Source: JBBROS01 sp965199595
GTDB lineage: Bacteria; Pseudomonadota; Alphaproteobacteria; Acetobacterales; Acetobacteraceae
Reading direction: 5' to 3'
Length of the DNA: 64,000 nucleotides
NCBI GenBank assembly: GCA_965199595.1
Contig: OZ241182.1
Location: forward strand, 372,001-436,000
Shown: one piece after another, positions 9,966 to 19,072 of the stretch
Layout: every line of letters starts with the position of its first letter
Position numbering within the stretch: the first letter of the stretch is position 1
The notes under the pieces: model-generated
Seen by the model: the letters and a program-made list of their open reading frames with translations, nothing else
Database searches by the model: none
Told to the model about the DNA's origin: nothing
Made by a program: the position numbers and the translations under genes

Positions 9966-10119
9966 TCAAACGCCTCCCCGATGCTTCTTCTTATGGCAAC
10001 CCCTGTGGGCTTATGACCGGTTTGTCAACATTATTGCGATACCTGATCGAGCGGATGATAGACCGTAGGCTGATATCGCTGCCAGATTGCTTGGCTATAC
10101 ACGCGCCTGATGTGGAGAT

Positions 10120-10245
10120 ATGACCGATCGTGCCGGGATGACGGGAGGGATCGTGGTCAGCAAGCCGGTGAAATCGACGGTGATTTCCATGATCCTGATC
10201 CTCGTCCTGGTCGGGATTTACCTCATCGTAAGTTTCAGGCGATGA
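10120..10245 (+). CDS. Small single-pass membrane protein (41 aa)
   Basis: A short frame with one strong hydrophobic segment, STVISMILILVLVGIYLIV, followed by a basic end SFRR. The lysine/arginine tail after the helix fits an inner-membrane peptide with the tail inside. The start is uncertain: ATG 10120 has GGAG only 2 nt upstream, ATG 10138 has no clear site, and GTG 10153 is preceded by a GGGAGGG with 4 nt spacing. No family is recognised. A short hairpin follows immediately after the stop. Confidence 0.45.
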   Translation: MTDRAGMTGGIVVSKPVKSTVISMILILVLVGIYLIVSFRR

Positions 10246-10252
10246 CCGCTCA

Positions 10253-10269
10253 GGTGTTTGACGAACACC
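10253..10269. terminator. Short hairpin after the small membrane-protein gene
   Basis: GGTGTT and AACACC form a perfect 6-bp stem around a 5-nt loop, eight bases after the stop of the 41-aa gene. No T-run follows, so a terminator role is only possible. Confidence 0.3.
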
Positions 10270-10310
10270 CATGGCCGACCCCAACAGATGTTGTGACGAC
10301 CAGTTGAACC

Positions 10311-10361
10311 AAGGTTGGCTGCCGCCGTCGCTGCTGGGGTCCATGCACCAACGCCAACCTT
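10311..10361. repeat. Inverted repeat, 9-bp arms
   Basis: AAGGTTGGC (10311-10319) and GCCAACCTT (10353-10361) are exact inverse complements separated by 33 nt. It lies in the leader of the DUF892 gene and could form a long stem-loop or be a relic of a small mobile element. No gene is seen elsewhere between 10246 and 10457. Confidence 0.4.
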
Positions 10362-10457
10362 GACTGGAAGGTGCAGCAATCGATGCTGATCCGCCGGCAA
10401 CTGTCGCCGCTTAACGCGGTTAACGGTGCGCCCAGAACGGGCAACGGAGGATGGACG

Positions 10458-10943
10458 ATGACCGACCAGGATCTCAAGCATCTCGTGACACAGGGTCTCG
10501 GCGCCCAGAAGGCCGGCTCGCGCATCGCGGCGAGTGCGATCGACGACGTGATCAAGGATGCGACGCACCCCAAGCTCAAGGAAGCACTCGAGCAGGGCAA
10601 GAAGACCAGCATGCAATGGGCCAACCGGATCGACGCGGCGTTGCAGGAGGTTGCCGGCCAAGGTGACGCCGGGGCCAGCGACAACCCGATCATCACGGCC
10701 CACGGCGAAGTGGCCCGGCGCATCCGGTCTGAGGCCAAAAGCGACACGGCCCGCGACCTCGGCATCGTCGCGGCGGGCCAGCTGGCGCTGCATTACTGGA
10801 TCGCCGCGTTTGGAACGATGCACGCCTATGGCGAAAAGCTCGGCATGACCACAATGGCCGAGGCAATGGGCAAGTGTGTCGCCGAAGCCAGGCAGGCGGA
10901 CGAGGCGCAGACCCAGATCGCCAAGGTGCTGATGGCGGCCTGA
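10458..10943 (+). CDS. DUF892 / YciE-YciF-type ferritin-like protein
   Basis: Four-helix ferritin-like stress protein, 161 aa. Helix signatures match DUF892: AIDDVIKDATHPKLKEALEQG, DLGIVAAGQLALHYWIAAFGTMHAYGEKLG (in short GQLALHYWIAAFGT) and CVAEARQADEAQTQIAKVL. Glu and His residues in the helices (ALEQG, LHYWIAAFG) are at positions used for a di-iron site in relatives. The ATG at 10458 is chosen because GGAGG lies 7 nt upstream; an ATG 7 nt earlier is out of frame. Proteins of this family are usually induced by osmotic, stationary-phase or oxidative stress. A strong hairpin follows the gene. Confidence 0.8.
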   Translation: MTDQDLKHLVTQGLGAQKAGSRIAASAIDDVIKDATHPKLKEALEQGKKTSMQWANRIDAALQEVAGQGDAGASDNPIITAHGEVARRIRSEAKSDTARDLGIVAAGQLALHYWIAAFGTMHAYGEKLGMTTMAEAMGKCVAEARQADEAQTQIAKVLMAA

Positions 10944-10949
10944 ACCCGA

Positions 10950-10980
10950 CTGCCCACCCTGCCCGTTGCAGGGTGGGCAG
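10950..10980 (+). terminator. Hairpin, 12-bp stem
   Basis: CTGCCCACCCTG and CAGGGTGGGCAG pair perfectly over 12 bp around a 7-nt loop, six bases after the DUF892 stop. There is no clear U-tract, so it could be a GC-rich terminator or an RNA-stabilising structure. Confidence 0.6.
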
Positions 10981-11020
10981 TCCGACCCGTGTTCCCGCGA
11001 CATTGCCGAGGACTCGTTTG

Positions 11021-11896
11021 ATGACCCAGCAGATCCCCATCGACAACACGGCCGTCTCGGCTGCAGAGCAGGACGACGGCACCCTCGGGGTGGCGCCGAA
11101 CATCGCCTATCGGCGGCTGCTGTTCGTCAACGTCGTCTATCTCGGCACGCCGGGACAGGCAGATTGGGTGCTGGTGGACACCGGGGTGCCGGGCATGGTG
11201 GAGCGCATCTGCGATGCCGCCCGCGAGCGGTTCGGAATCGTGCCGCCTCGCGCGATCGTGTTGACGCATGGCCACTTCGACCATGTCGGCACAATCGAGA
11301 CATTGGTTGAGCAATGGGACGTGCCGGTCTATGCCCATCCGCTCGAACGTCCGTATCTCGACGGCTCGGCCGCCTACCCCAAGGCCGATCCAGGCGTGGG
11401 GGGTGGGCTGATGACGCTGCTGTCGCCGTTATATCCCCGCAGCCCCGTGAACCTCGGCGCACGGCTGCACGACCTACCCGCGGACGGCAGCGTGCCGGAG
11501 CTGCCGGGGTGGCGTTGGCTTCACACGCCGGGTCATTCGGTCGGTCACGTGTCGCTGTGGCGCGAGGCGGATCGGGCGCTGATTGCGGGCGACGCGTTCA
11601 TCACCGTGGCGGGTGAAAGCGCCTATGCGACCGCCACCCAGGCACCGGAGCTGCATGGTCCGCCAAAGTACTTCACCCATGACTGGCAGGCGGCGCAGCG
11701 ATCGGTGCAGATGCTCGCCGGTCTGGAGCCGGAGACGGTCGTCACCGGGCATGGCCGCGCAATGCACGGCCCGGCCATGCGCGCCGCCCTGCACAAGCTG
11801 GCGGACGACTTCGCCAGAGTGGCGGTGCCGCCGGAAGGGCGTTACGTCGGTGACCCGCAGCTGGCGGCCGATGGGAGCGCTTACAAGCAACCGTAG
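11021..11896 (+). CDS. MBL-fold metallo-hydrolase
   Basis: Metallo-beta-lactamase-fold hydrolase, 291 aa. The zinc motif THGHFDHVG (HxHxDH) is at about residue 84, followed by TPGHSVGHVSLW (second histidine), GDAFITVAGES (bridging Asp) and VTGHGRAMHGPAM (last His). The start at 11021 is preceded by GAGGA at about 8 nt. No signal peptide is present, suggesting a cytosolic glyoxalase-II-like or lactonase-type enzyme; the substrate cannot be assigned. It converges with the LysR gene four bases downstream. Confidence 0.85.
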   Translation: MTQQIPIDNTAVSAAEQDDGTLGVAPNIAYRRLLFVNVVYLGTPGQADWVLVDTGVPGMVERICDAARERFGIVPPRAIVLTHGHFDHVGTIETLVEQWDVPVYAHPLERPYLDGSAAYPKADPGVGGGLMTLLSPLYPRSPVNLGARLHDLPADGSVPELPGWRWLHTPGHSVGHVSLWREADRALIAGDAFITVAGESAYATATQAPELHGPPKYFTHDWQAAQRSVQMLAGLEPETVVTGHGRAMHGPAMRAALHKLADDFARVAVPPEGRYVGDPQLAADGSAYKQP

Positions 11897-11900
11897 CACC

Positions 11901-12788
11901 TCAAACCTGCCGGACCATCCCGGCGATCATTCGACTGATCACGGTCACCGACGGATCGACCTTGCGGAGCGGGTTGATCACCAGGTCGATCGACCGGCTG
12001 ATTGGCGGGTCGTTGATCGAGATGGCCCGGAGTTCGGCACGGTCCACCTCCTCCTGCACGGCGTGGCTCGACAGGATGCTGTACCCTTCGCCGGCGCTGA
12101 CCAGCTTCTTGATCGTGTAGGTCGAATCCACCTCGACCGCGATATGCAGATCGACGCCCTGGATGGCGGCTATCTGCTGGATGAGCTGGCCGAGACGGTG
12201 CTGCCGGCCGGGCATGATGAGCGGCAATGATGCGAGTTCGGCAAAGGCGATCTCAGGTCGTAGCGGCGGCCCGGCCCTGCCTGCGATCAGGTACAGCCGT
12301 TCCGTGGCAAGCCGTTCGACCGAGAGCCCGGCGTGGGCCGTTGCGTCATAGACGATGGCCATGTCGATCCGGCCACGCTCCACCCATTCGAGCAGGAAGC
12401 CGCTCATGCTCTCGACAAGCTGCAGTTCCAGCCGCGGATAGCGCCGCCGGGCGGCGGTGATCAGACCGACGGAGAATGCCATGTTGGCCGCGGTCGCCAT
12501 GCCCACAGCGACTGTTCCTGATGGGGAAGTGCTGTCACCGAGCAACTCGTCCCTGGTCAGTTCGACCTGGCGTAAGATCTCGATGGCGCGACCTTTCAGG
12601 CGCTGGCCGGCCTGCGTCAGTGCCATCCCGCGGCCGTGCCTGATGAACAGCTTGTGGCCGAGCTCCGCCTCGAGGTTCGCGATCTGCAGCGACAATGCCG
12701 GCTGTGCGACACCGACGTGACGGGCCGCACCAGACATCGTGCCGCTGGCGATGATCCCGAGGAAGTACCTGAGCTGCACGAGGGTCAT
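11901..12788 (-). CDS. LysR-family transcriptional regulator
   Basis: LysR-type regulator, 295 aa. The N-terminal winged HTH reads LVQLRYFLGIIASGTMSGAA, HVGVAQPALSLQIANLEAEL and LFIRHGRGMALTQAG (residues 4-65). The effector domain follows with the usual alternating alpha/beta pattern. It is transcribed away from the CoA-transferase operon starting at 12907, the classic layout for a LysR activator of the adjacent catabolic operon. The DNA-recognition helix resembles the nitrogen-assimilation and CbbR-like subgroup; the effector is unknown. Confidence 0.92.
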   Translation of the reverse strand: MTLVQLRYFLGIIASGTMSGAARHVGVAQPALSLQIANLEAELGHKLFIRHGRGMALTQAGQRLKGRAIEILRQVELTRDELLGDSTSPSGTVAVGMATAANMAFSVGLITAARRRYPRLELQLVESMSGFLLEWVERGRIDMAIVYDATAHAGLSVERLATERLYLIAGRAGPPLRPEIAFAELASLPLIMPGRQHRLGQLIQQIAAIQGVDLHIAVEVDSTYTIKKLVSAGEGYSILSSHAVQEEVDRAELRAISINDPPISRSIDLVINPLRKVDPSVTVISRMIAGMVRQV

Positions 12789-12906
12789 ACGAATGCACTA
12801 TCACTGCAAGCCTGTATTGGATAATCTTATAACTGCAAACGCGAAACAAGATTGGACCGCAAGGGCCGACCTCCGCACGCTGCGTTGAGCTGCCGCAAGG
12901 ACATTC
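12789..12906. promoter_or_regulatory. Divergent promoter region between lysR and the CoA-transferase operon
   Basis: 118 bp between the divergent lysR and catabolic operon. It contains the only AT-rich patch nearby (about 12815-12840, with GGATAATCTTATAAC), a likely place for the two promoters and LysR binding. AAGGA precedes the GTG start at 12907. Confidence 0.4.
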
Positions 12907-14115
12907 GTGCACACCGCAATCTTCGCCACCGAGCCCAGCGGACCCCTGCGCGCCACCCGGATCCTGGACCTCTCGCGCCTGGTCGCGGGCAACATGCTGA
13001 CGCACATCCTCGCGGATTTCGGCAGCGAGGTGGTCAAGGTCGAACGGCCGGGCCGCGGCGACGATTTGCGCAACTGGCGGGTCGAGAACGTCAGCCTGTT
13101 CTGGAAGGTGTATTCCCGCAACAAGAAGAGCCTGACGCTGGACCTGCGGCGCGACGAGGGCCGCGCCATCCTGCTCCAGCTCGTCGAGACCGCCGACATG
13201 CTCATCGAGAGCTTTGTGCCCGGAACGCTCGAGCGTTGGGGCCTTGGTCCCGACGTGCTGCACGCCCGTAATGCCGGGCTGGTGGTGGTGCGCATCTCGG
13301 GCTGGGGCCAGACCGGCGCTTATCGTGAGCGTCCCGGCTTCGGCTCCCTGGTCGAGGGCATGTCCGGCTTTGCCGCGCAGAACGGCTTTGCCGACCGCCC
13401 GCCCGTGCTGCCGCCGTTGGCGCTGGCCGACATGGTCGCGGGCTATTCCGGCGCCTGCGCGGCGCTGATGGCATTGCGGGAGGTGGAGCGCGGCGGCCCC
13501 GGGCAGACCGTGGACCTGGCGCTGTTCGACCCGCTGTTCGCGACCCTTGGCCCGGCAGCCGCCGAGCACCGCCTGACCGGCCAGGTCCCACCACGGTCCG
13601 GCAGCCGCTCCCGGCTGAGCTGCCCGCGCAACGTGTATCGCTGCCAGGACGGCAAGTACGTATCGCTGTCCGCCTCGGTGCAGGCAGTCGCGGAACGCCT
13701 GCTGCGCGCCATCGGCCGGCCCGAACTGATCACGGATCCGAGGTTTGCCACCAACGAGGCCCGGGTCCGCAACGACGACGCGCTCGATCCTATCGTGGCC
13801 GATTTCGTGGCTGCCATGTCCCAGTCCGAGGCGCTCGCCTATTTCGCGGCGGCCGACGTGACCGTTGGCCCCGTGCTCGACATCGCCGATCTCGTCGCCC
13901 ACCCATACATCGAGGGGCGCGGCGTGCTGGCCGAATATCCCGACGCCGAGATTGGAACCTTGCCGATGCACCACGTTTCACCGCAGCTGTCGGCTACCCC
14001 GGGGGCGATCCACGCGCCCGCACCGGGTCTGGGCCAGCACACCGAGGAACTGCTCGGCCAGCTCGGTCTGGATCGGGACGCCCTGGACCGGCTCCGATGC
14101 CAGGGCGTGGTCTGA
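12907..14115 (+). CDS. CaiB/BaiF family CoA transferase (class III)
   Basis: Family III CoA transferase, 402 aa, which would move CoA between a carboxylic acid and an acyl-CoA donor. The N-terminal Rossmann region TRILDLSRLVAGNMLTHIL and the DFGSEVVKVERPGRGDD motif are canonical. The catalytic aspartate sits in LPPLALADMVAGYSGA (about residue 178). It starts with GTG and has AAGGA about 6 nt upstream. It opens an operon with a CitE-like lyase, gamma-glutamyltransferase and dipeptide ABC transporter. With CitE, a dicarboxylate activation-cleavage route (succinyl-CoA:itaconate or citramalate style) is plausible; this is an inference. Confidence 0.9.
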   Translation: MHTAIFATEPSGPLRATRILDLSRLVAGNMLTHILADFGSEVVKVERPGRGDDLRNWRVENVSLFWKVYSRNKKSLTLDLRRDEGRAILLQLVETADMLIESFVPGTLERWGLGPDVLHARNAGLVVVRISGWGQTGAYRERPGFGSLVEGMSGFAAQNGFADRPPVLPPLALADMVAGYSGACAALMALREVERGGPGQTVDLALFDPLFATLGPAAAEHRLTGQVPPRSGSRSRLSCPRNVYRCQDGKYVSLSASVQAVAERLLRAIGRPELITDPRFATNEARVRNDDALDPIVADFVAAMSQSEALAYFAAADVTVGPVLDIADLVAHPYIEGRGVLAEYPDAEIGTLPMHHVSPQLSATPGAIHAPAPGLGQHTEELLGQLGLDRDALDRLRCQGVV

Positions 14116-14117
14116 CC

Positions 14118-14984
14118 ATGCCGGCTTTGCCATGGCGCTCGATCCTGTTCGTGCCGGCGCTGGCCGACAATCTGATCGACCGGGCCCAGTCCCGCGGTGC
14201 CGATGCCATCCAGCTGGACCTCGAGGACGCCATCCCGGCCGACAAGAAGGCCCAGGCCCGGGCCGCCGTTCCGGCTGCCATGGCCCGCCTAGCGGACGGG
14301 CCCGGCGCGCTGCTGGTGCGGATCAACCGGTCCTGGCGCGATGCCGTCCCGGACCTGGAATGCTGTGTTCGGCCGGGCCTGGCCGCGGTGACCCTGCCAA
14401 AGACGTCCGGGCCCGGCGACCTCGCGGTCGTGGCCGAGATCCTCGATGACCTGGAACGCGAACGGGGCATGGAGGCCGGTTCGGTCGGCATCGTGGCCCA
14501 GATCGAAGACGCCGCCGGCCTGCTGGCCATGGAGCGCGCCGAGCGGTTCACGCCTCGCCTGTATGCGCTCACGCTTGGGCCGGAGGACTTCGCGCTCGAC
14601 CTCGGGGTGGAGCCGACGCAGGCGAACCTGGTTGAGCCGCTGCGGCGTTGCGTGCTGATCGCGCGTGCGTGCGGGGCCGTGCCGTTGGGGTTCGCCCGCA
14701 CCATCGGCGACTACAACGACCTGGACGCGCTTGCCCGCTCGATCGCCGATGCCCACGCGATGGGACTGCGGGGGGCGTTCTGCATCCATCCCAAACAGGT
14801 CACGGTGCTCAACGACGGCTTTGCGGTCGGCGCGTCGGCGCTCGCCCACGCCCGGGCCGTGGTCGTGTGCTTCGAGGACGCACAGGCGGCCGGGCTCGGC
14901 GTGGCAAGCCTGGACGGGCAGATGCTGGACAAGCCGGTCTATGACCGGGCCCGATCCGTGATCGCCAGGGCAGGCAGCCGATGA
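14118..14984 (+). CDS. HpcH/HpaI aldolase / CitE-like CoA ester lyase
   Basis: CitE-like beta-barrel lyase, 288 aa. Family landmarks are RSILFVPALADNLIDRA, AIQLDLEDAIPADKK (the metal/substrate Asp-Glu), PKTSGPGDL, AQIEDAAGLLAMERA and TLGPEDFALDLG, with a closing CIHPKQVTVLND. These match malyl-, citramalyl- or 3-hydroxy-3-methylglutaryl-type CoA lyases rather than citrate lyase itself. The chosen ATG lies 2 nt after the CoA-transferase stop; an ATG 21 nt upstream would overlap it. Its stop overlaps the next start (ATGA). A CoA transferase directly upstream fits an acid-to-CoA-ester-to-cleavage pathway. Confidence 0.88.
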   Translation: MPALPWRSILFVPALADNLIDRAQSRGADAIQLDLEDAIPADKKAQARAAVPAAMARLADGPGALLVRINRSWRDAVPDLECCVRPGLAAVTLPKTSGPGDLAVVAEILDDLERERGMEAGSVGIVAQIEDAAGLLAMERAERFTPRLYALTLGPEDFALDLGVEPTQANLVEPLRRCVLIARACGAVPLGFARTIGDYNDLDALARSIADAHAMGLRGAFCIHPKQVTVLNDGFAVGASALAHARAVVVCFEDAQAAGLGVASLDGQMLDKPVYDRARSVIARAGSR

Positions 14985-16594
14985 TGCAGGGCGGCATGAT
15001 CGTGGCGCCGCAGCCGGAGGCCGCCGAGGCCGGGGCACTGATACTGCGCGACGGCGGCAACGCGGTGGACGCTGCCATCGCCACCGCCCTGGTGCAAACG
15101 GTGGTGGACCCGCTGATGTGCGGTGTGGCCGGCTTCGGCAGCCTGCACATCCTGCACGCCGCCTCTGGCCGCCACGCCATCATCGACGCCCATGCCCGCT
15201 GCCCGGCCGCGGTTCGCCCGGACATGTGGGCGGACCTGATCGAGGGCGAGACCTCCGACGGGTTCGGCTTCATCCTGCGCGATTATGTCAACGAGCGCGG
15301 ATATGCCGCGGTCGCTGTATCGGGCATTCTGGGCGCGTTCGCCGAAGCTGTGGCAGAGTTCGGCACCATGGACTGGCGCCGGGTGGTGGCGCCCGCCCTC
15401 GCCGAAGCCGAGCGCGGCTTCATCGTCCGGCCGCACGTCTATACGGTCTGGACCCAGGACGAGCGGCAGTTCGGGCGGCTGAACTACGGAGACAAGCTTG
15501 GCGTGTCCGAGACGGGACGTCAGATCTATCTGCAGGCGGATGGGAGCTACAGGAAGCTGGGCCAGCGCGTGCTCAACCCCGATATGGCGCGCTCGCTCAG
15601 GCGCATTTCGGACGAAGGCGCCGACGTGTTCGCAAACGGCTCGATGGCTGCCGAGATCGACGCCGACTTCAGGGCCAATGGCGGACTGCTGCGGGCGGCC
15701 GACCTCGCCGCCTACCGCACGGTCCGGACCGAGCCGATCTGGGGCGAGTACCGCGGCCACCGGATCGCGACCAACCCGCCCCCGGGGGGCGGCATCCTGC
15801 TGCTCGAAATCCTGCAGATCATGGAGCACTTCGATGTCGCGGCCATGGGGCACAACTCCGCCCGCCACATCGCCGCACTGGCCGAAGCCATGAAGTGCGC
15901 GACCCGCGACAAGGACCTGCACGTCAGCGATCCTGCGTTTGTGCCGGTTCCGGTCGAGCGGTTGACGAGCAAGGACTACGCGCGCGACGTCGCCGCACGC
16001 ATCAGGGGTGGCGAGCGGTTCTCCGTGCCCCGGCTGCAGGCGGAGCCGGCCAATACGACGCACGTGTCCTGCATGGATCGCGATGGCAATGTCGTGTCAC
16101 TGACCCATTCGCTCGGCATTCCGTCCGGTGTGATCACGCCGGGCCACGGCTTCATGCACAACGGCTGCATGTCGGTGTTCGACCCGCGGCCGGGCCGGAC
16201 CGGGTCGATCGCGCCGGGCAAGAGCCGGTTCGCGTCCATGGCCCCAACGCTCGTCTTCCGCGGCGACCGGGTGTGCATGAGCATCGGTGCGCCCGGCGGC
16301 ACCTATATCCCGCTCTCCATCGCGCAGGCGATCATGAACGTGGTCGATTTCGGCATGACCATGCAGGAGGCGGTGTCCGCCCCGCGCGTGTCGGCCACCA
16401 GCGACACGATCGCGGTGTCCAACCGCGTGGCGCGGACCGTCACCGACGAGCTGTCCGCCCAGGGCTATCCTGTGGCCCGTTCGCCGTTGAGCTTTGCCTT
16501 CGCCGCCGTGCACGGCATTGCAGCCGGGTCCGACGGGCGCTTGACGGGCGGTGCCGACCCGCAGCGCGACGGCATGGCGCTGGCCGTCCGGTGA
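14981..16594 (+). CDS. Gamma-glutamyltransferase family protein
   Basis: Ntn-hydrolase of the gamma-glutamyltransferase family, 537 aa. The start of the small subunit is NTTHVSCMDRDGNVVSLTHS, with the autocatalytic nucleophile Thr at about residue 359. GGNAVDAAIATALVQTVVDP, near the N-terminus, and NPPPGGGILLLEIL are further signatures. The N-terminus starts inside the fold with no signal peptide, so unlike classic periplasmic GGT it should be cytosolic. Relatives of this type act as acylases or gamma-glutamyl hydrolases. The ATG overlaps the lyase stop. Together with the dipeptide ABC importer, it probably cleaves an imported gamma-glutamyl or amide-linked compound. Confidence 0.88.
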   Translation: MMQGGMIVAPQPEAAEAGALILRDGGNAVDAAIATALVQTVVDPLMCGVAGFGSLHILHAASGRHAIIDAHARCPAAVRPDMWADLIEGETSDGFGFILRDYVNERGYAAVAVSGILGAFAEAVAEFGTMDWRRVVAPALAEAERGFIVRPHVYTVWTQDERQFGRLNYGDKLGVSETGRQIYLQADGSYRKLGQRVLNPDMARSLRRISDEGADVFANGSMAAEIDADFRANGGLLRAADLAAYRTVRTEPIWGEYRGHRIATNPPPGGGILLLEILQIMEHFDVAAMGHNSARHIAALAEAMKCATRDKDLHVSDPAFVPVPVERLTSKDYARDVAARIRGGERFSVPRLQAEPANTTHVSCMDRDGNVVSLTHSLGIPSGVITPGHGFMHNGCMSVFDPRPGRTGSIAPGKSRFASMAPTLVFRGDRVCMSIGAPGGTYIPLSIAQAIMNVVDFGMTMQEAVSAPRVSATSDTIAVSNRVARTVTDELSAQGYPVARSPLSFAFAAVHGIAAGSDGRLTGGADPQRDGMALAVR

Positions 16595-16620
16595 TCATTC
16601 AACAGCACAGGGGACACCCC

Positions 16621-18144
16621 ATGAACACGAAGCTGCTGGCCGCCGCCGTTGCCGCCGCCCTGTTCGGCGGCCCGGCCTGGGCCGATAAAAGCACCGACAC
16701 GCTGACCTGGACGACGGGGCGCGAGCTCTCCTTCTCGCTGCCCTACTTCGTGACCTCGCGCGAGCAGCTGATACTGGAGTCGCTCAGCCATGACACGCTC
16801 GTCTACCGCACGCCGCAAAGCGGGCAGTACGAGCCACTGCTGGCCACCAGCTGGCGATGGGTGAACGACACGACGCTGGAGTTCCGGCTGCGTGAGGGTG
16901 TGACGTTCCACAACGGCGCGCCATTCGGCGCCGACGACGTGGTCTATACCTTCAACTACGTGTCGGCTCCAGACTCCGGCGTGGTCACGCGCGGCAATGT
17001 CAGCTGGATCGACAAGGTGGAGAAAGTCGACGAGCACACCGTGCGTATTCATACCAAGGGCCCGTTCCCCGCCGCGCTCGAGTATCTGGCCGGTCCCGAC
17101 CCTATCTTCCCGAAGGGGCTGTTCGACAACATCGGCAAGGACGCCGCCGGGCGGCCGAGCTACGCCAACGTCAAGCCGGTGGGCACCGGACCCTACGTGA
17201 TCACCGGCGAGAAGCCCGGCCAGTCCGTCACCCTGGTGCGCAACGAGCGCTATTTCGGTGGCATCAAGGGCAAGCCGGCCATCAAGACGATCGTGTTCCG
17301 CACGATCGCCGACCCGCAGACCCAGATGACGGAGTTGCTGGCCGGCGGGGTGGACTGGATGTGGGAGCTGTCGAAGGACCAGGCGGACCGGCTTCGCGAG
17401 ATGAACCTGGTCAAGGTGGTCAGCGCGCCCACGATGCGAATCAACTTTCTGCAGTTCGACGCGGCCGGCAAATCCGGCGACACCCCGCTCAAGGACCTCA
17501 AGGTCAGGCAGGCAATCGCGCACGCCGTCAATCGCCCGGCGATTGCCAAGGCGCTGGTGGGCGACACCGCTGAGGTCATCAACTCGGCCTGCTACCCGAC
17601 GCAGTTCGGCTGCACGCAGCAGGTGGCGACCTACAGCTACGATCTCGCCCAGGCGCGCAAGCTGATGGCCGAGTCGACCCACCCCAACGGGTTTACGACC
17701 GACTTCATCGCCTACCGTGACCGTCGCGTGGCCGAGGCCATCGCGGCGGATCTGGCCAAGATCGGCATCCGCACGAACCTGCGCTACATGCAGTACAAGG
17801 CGATGGTCGACCTGATCTGGACCGACAAGGCCACCCTTGTCGACAGCACCTGGGGCTCGTCGTCGATGAACGACGTCTCGGCCATCACCAGCAACTTCTT
17901 CACCGGCGGGCGGGACGACTACTGCATGGACCCCGAGATCGCCAAGGACCTCAAGACCGGCGACACCACGATCGACCCGGCTGTGCGCAAGGCCGCCTAT
18001 CAGCGGGCGCTCACCGGCATCGCCGCCAAGGTGTGCTGGCTGCCCATGTTCGCATACTCGCTGGATTATGCGTTCTCGAAAGACCTGAAATTCACGCCGA
18101 CCGCGGACGAGATCCCGCAGTTCTACCGGGCGTCGTGGCAGTAG
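16621..18144 (+). CDS. ABC transporter substrate-binding protein, dipeptide/oligopeptide family 5
   Basis: Periplasmic binding protein (SBP_bac_5), 507 aa. A Sec signal peptide covers residues 1-21 (MNTKLLAAAVAAALFG...AWA). The body has TDTLTWTTGRELSFSLPYF, LEFRLREGVTFHNGAPFGADDV and VGTGPYVIT, all typical. The start has a GGGGA about 7 nt upstream. It precedes two permeases and a double ATPase, making a complete importer for a peptide-like or gamma-glutamyl compound (inference). Confidence 0.93.
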   Translation: MNTKLLAAAVAAALFGGPAWADKSTDTLTWTTGRELSFSLPYFVTSREQLILESLSHDTLVYRTPQSGQYEPLLATSWRWVNDTTLEFRLREGVTFHNGAPFGADDVVYTFNYVSAPDSGVVTRGNVSWIDKVEKVDEHTVRIHTKGPFPAALEYLAGPDPIFPKGLFDNIGKDAAGRPSYANVKPVGTGPYVITGEKPGQSVTLVRNERYFGGIKGKPAIKTIVFRTIADPQTQMTELLAGGVDWMWELSKDQADRLREMNLVKVVSAPTMRINFLQFDAAGKSGDTPLKDLKVRQAIAHAVNRPAIAKALVGDTAEVINSACYPTQFGCTQQVATYSYDLAQARKLMAESTHPNGFTTDFIAYRDRRVAEAIAADLAKIGIRTNLRYMQYKAMVDLIWTDKATLVDSTWGSSSMNDVSAITSNFFTGGRDDYCMDPEIAKDLKTGDTTIDPAVRKAAYQRALTGIAAKVCWLPMFAYSLDYAFSKDLKFTPTADEIPQFYRASWQ

Positions 18145-18157
18145 CAGCCGGCCCGGC

Positions 18158-19072
18158 ATGACCGGGTTTATCCTGCGGCGGCTGGTGCTGCTGGTCTGCG
18201 TGCTTGCCACCGTCTCGGTGATCACCTTCGTGCTGTTGCGGGCCAGCGGCGACCCGGCTGTGGCCATGGCGGGCGAGGGGGCAACGGCAGAGGACATCGC
18301 TTTCGTGCGCAAGGAGTACGGCTTCGACCAGCCGCTCGCGCTGCAGTTCGCGCATTGGGCCGGCCGCGCGATCCAAGGCGACCTCGGCGTGTCGAAGTTC
18401 CTGCAACAGCCCGTCGCCACCATCGTGTTCGACCGGTTGCCAGCAACCTTAATCCTCGGGCTTGCGGCCTTGCTGATTGCGGTCCTCATCGCCCTGCCGC
18501 TCGGCGTGCTGGCCGCGGTACGCCAGGGCGGGCCCGCCGACCAGGCCGCCGGTTTCATCGCCATTGTCGGCCAGGCCTTGCCAAGCTTCTGGCTCGCCCT
18601 GATCCTGATGGCCGTGTTCGGGGCCAGGTTGCGCTGGTTTCCGATCAGCGGAGACCGGACCTGGCGGCACTTCGTCCTGCCCGCCGTGGCGCTGGCCTTC
18701 TACGCGATCCCGTCGCTGATGCGCCTGACCCGCTCCGGCATGCTCGACGTGCTCGACTCCGACTACATCCGGACCGCACGCGCCAAGGGGCTCGGTGAGG
18801 GCAAGGTCGTGTTCAAGCACGCGCTGCGCAACGCGGTGCTGCCGATCGTATCGCTCTCGGCGGTGCAGCTCGGTTTCATGCTCGGCGGGTCCGTGGTGAT
18901 CGAGTCGATCTTCTCGATCAACGGTCTGGGCAACCTGTCCTGGCAGTCCATCAAACGCGCCGACGTTGAAGTCATGCAGGCGGTCGTCCTGGTGCTCAGC
19001 TTCATCTTCGTCGCCCTGACCTTCCTGGCTGACGTGCTGAATGCGCTGCTCGACCCGAGGATCCGCGTTTGA
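18158..19072 (+). CDS. ABC transporter permease, DppB-type
   Basis: First permease of the dipeptide-type importer, 304 aa, inner membrane. It begins FILRRLVLLVCVLATVSVITF (TM1; short form FILRRLVLLV), and has the family loop DPAVAMAGEGATAEDI and the LSRSGML-like LTRSGMLDVLDSDYIRTARAKG EAA-type loop. The last helices end LDPRIRV. The stop overlaps the next gene's TTG start by 3 nt. Confidence 0.93.
   Translation: MTGFILRRLVLLVCVLATVSVITFVLLRASGDPAVAMAGEGATAEDIAFVRKEYGFDQPLALQFAHWAGRAIQGDLGVSKFLQQPVATIVFDRLPATLILGLAALLIAVLIALPLGVLAAVRQGGPADQAAGFIAIVGQALPSFWLALILMAVFGARLRWFPISGDRTWRHFVLPAVALAFYAIPSLMRLTRSGMLDVLDSDYIRTARAKGLGEGKVVFKHALRNAVLPIVSLSAVQLGFMLGGSVVIESIFSINGLGNLSWQSIKRADVEVMQAVVLVLSFIFVALTFLADVLNALLDPRIRV

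Noticed and set aside
15118..18144. 1008-aa frame spanning the gamma-glutamyltransferase and binding-protein genes
   Set aside because: The first half is an out-of-frame reading of the transferase; only the part from 16621 is coding.
16465..18564. 699-aa minus-strand frame opposite the dipeptide-binding protein
   Set aside because: Antisense shadow with no recognisable motifs, opposite strong plus-strand genes.
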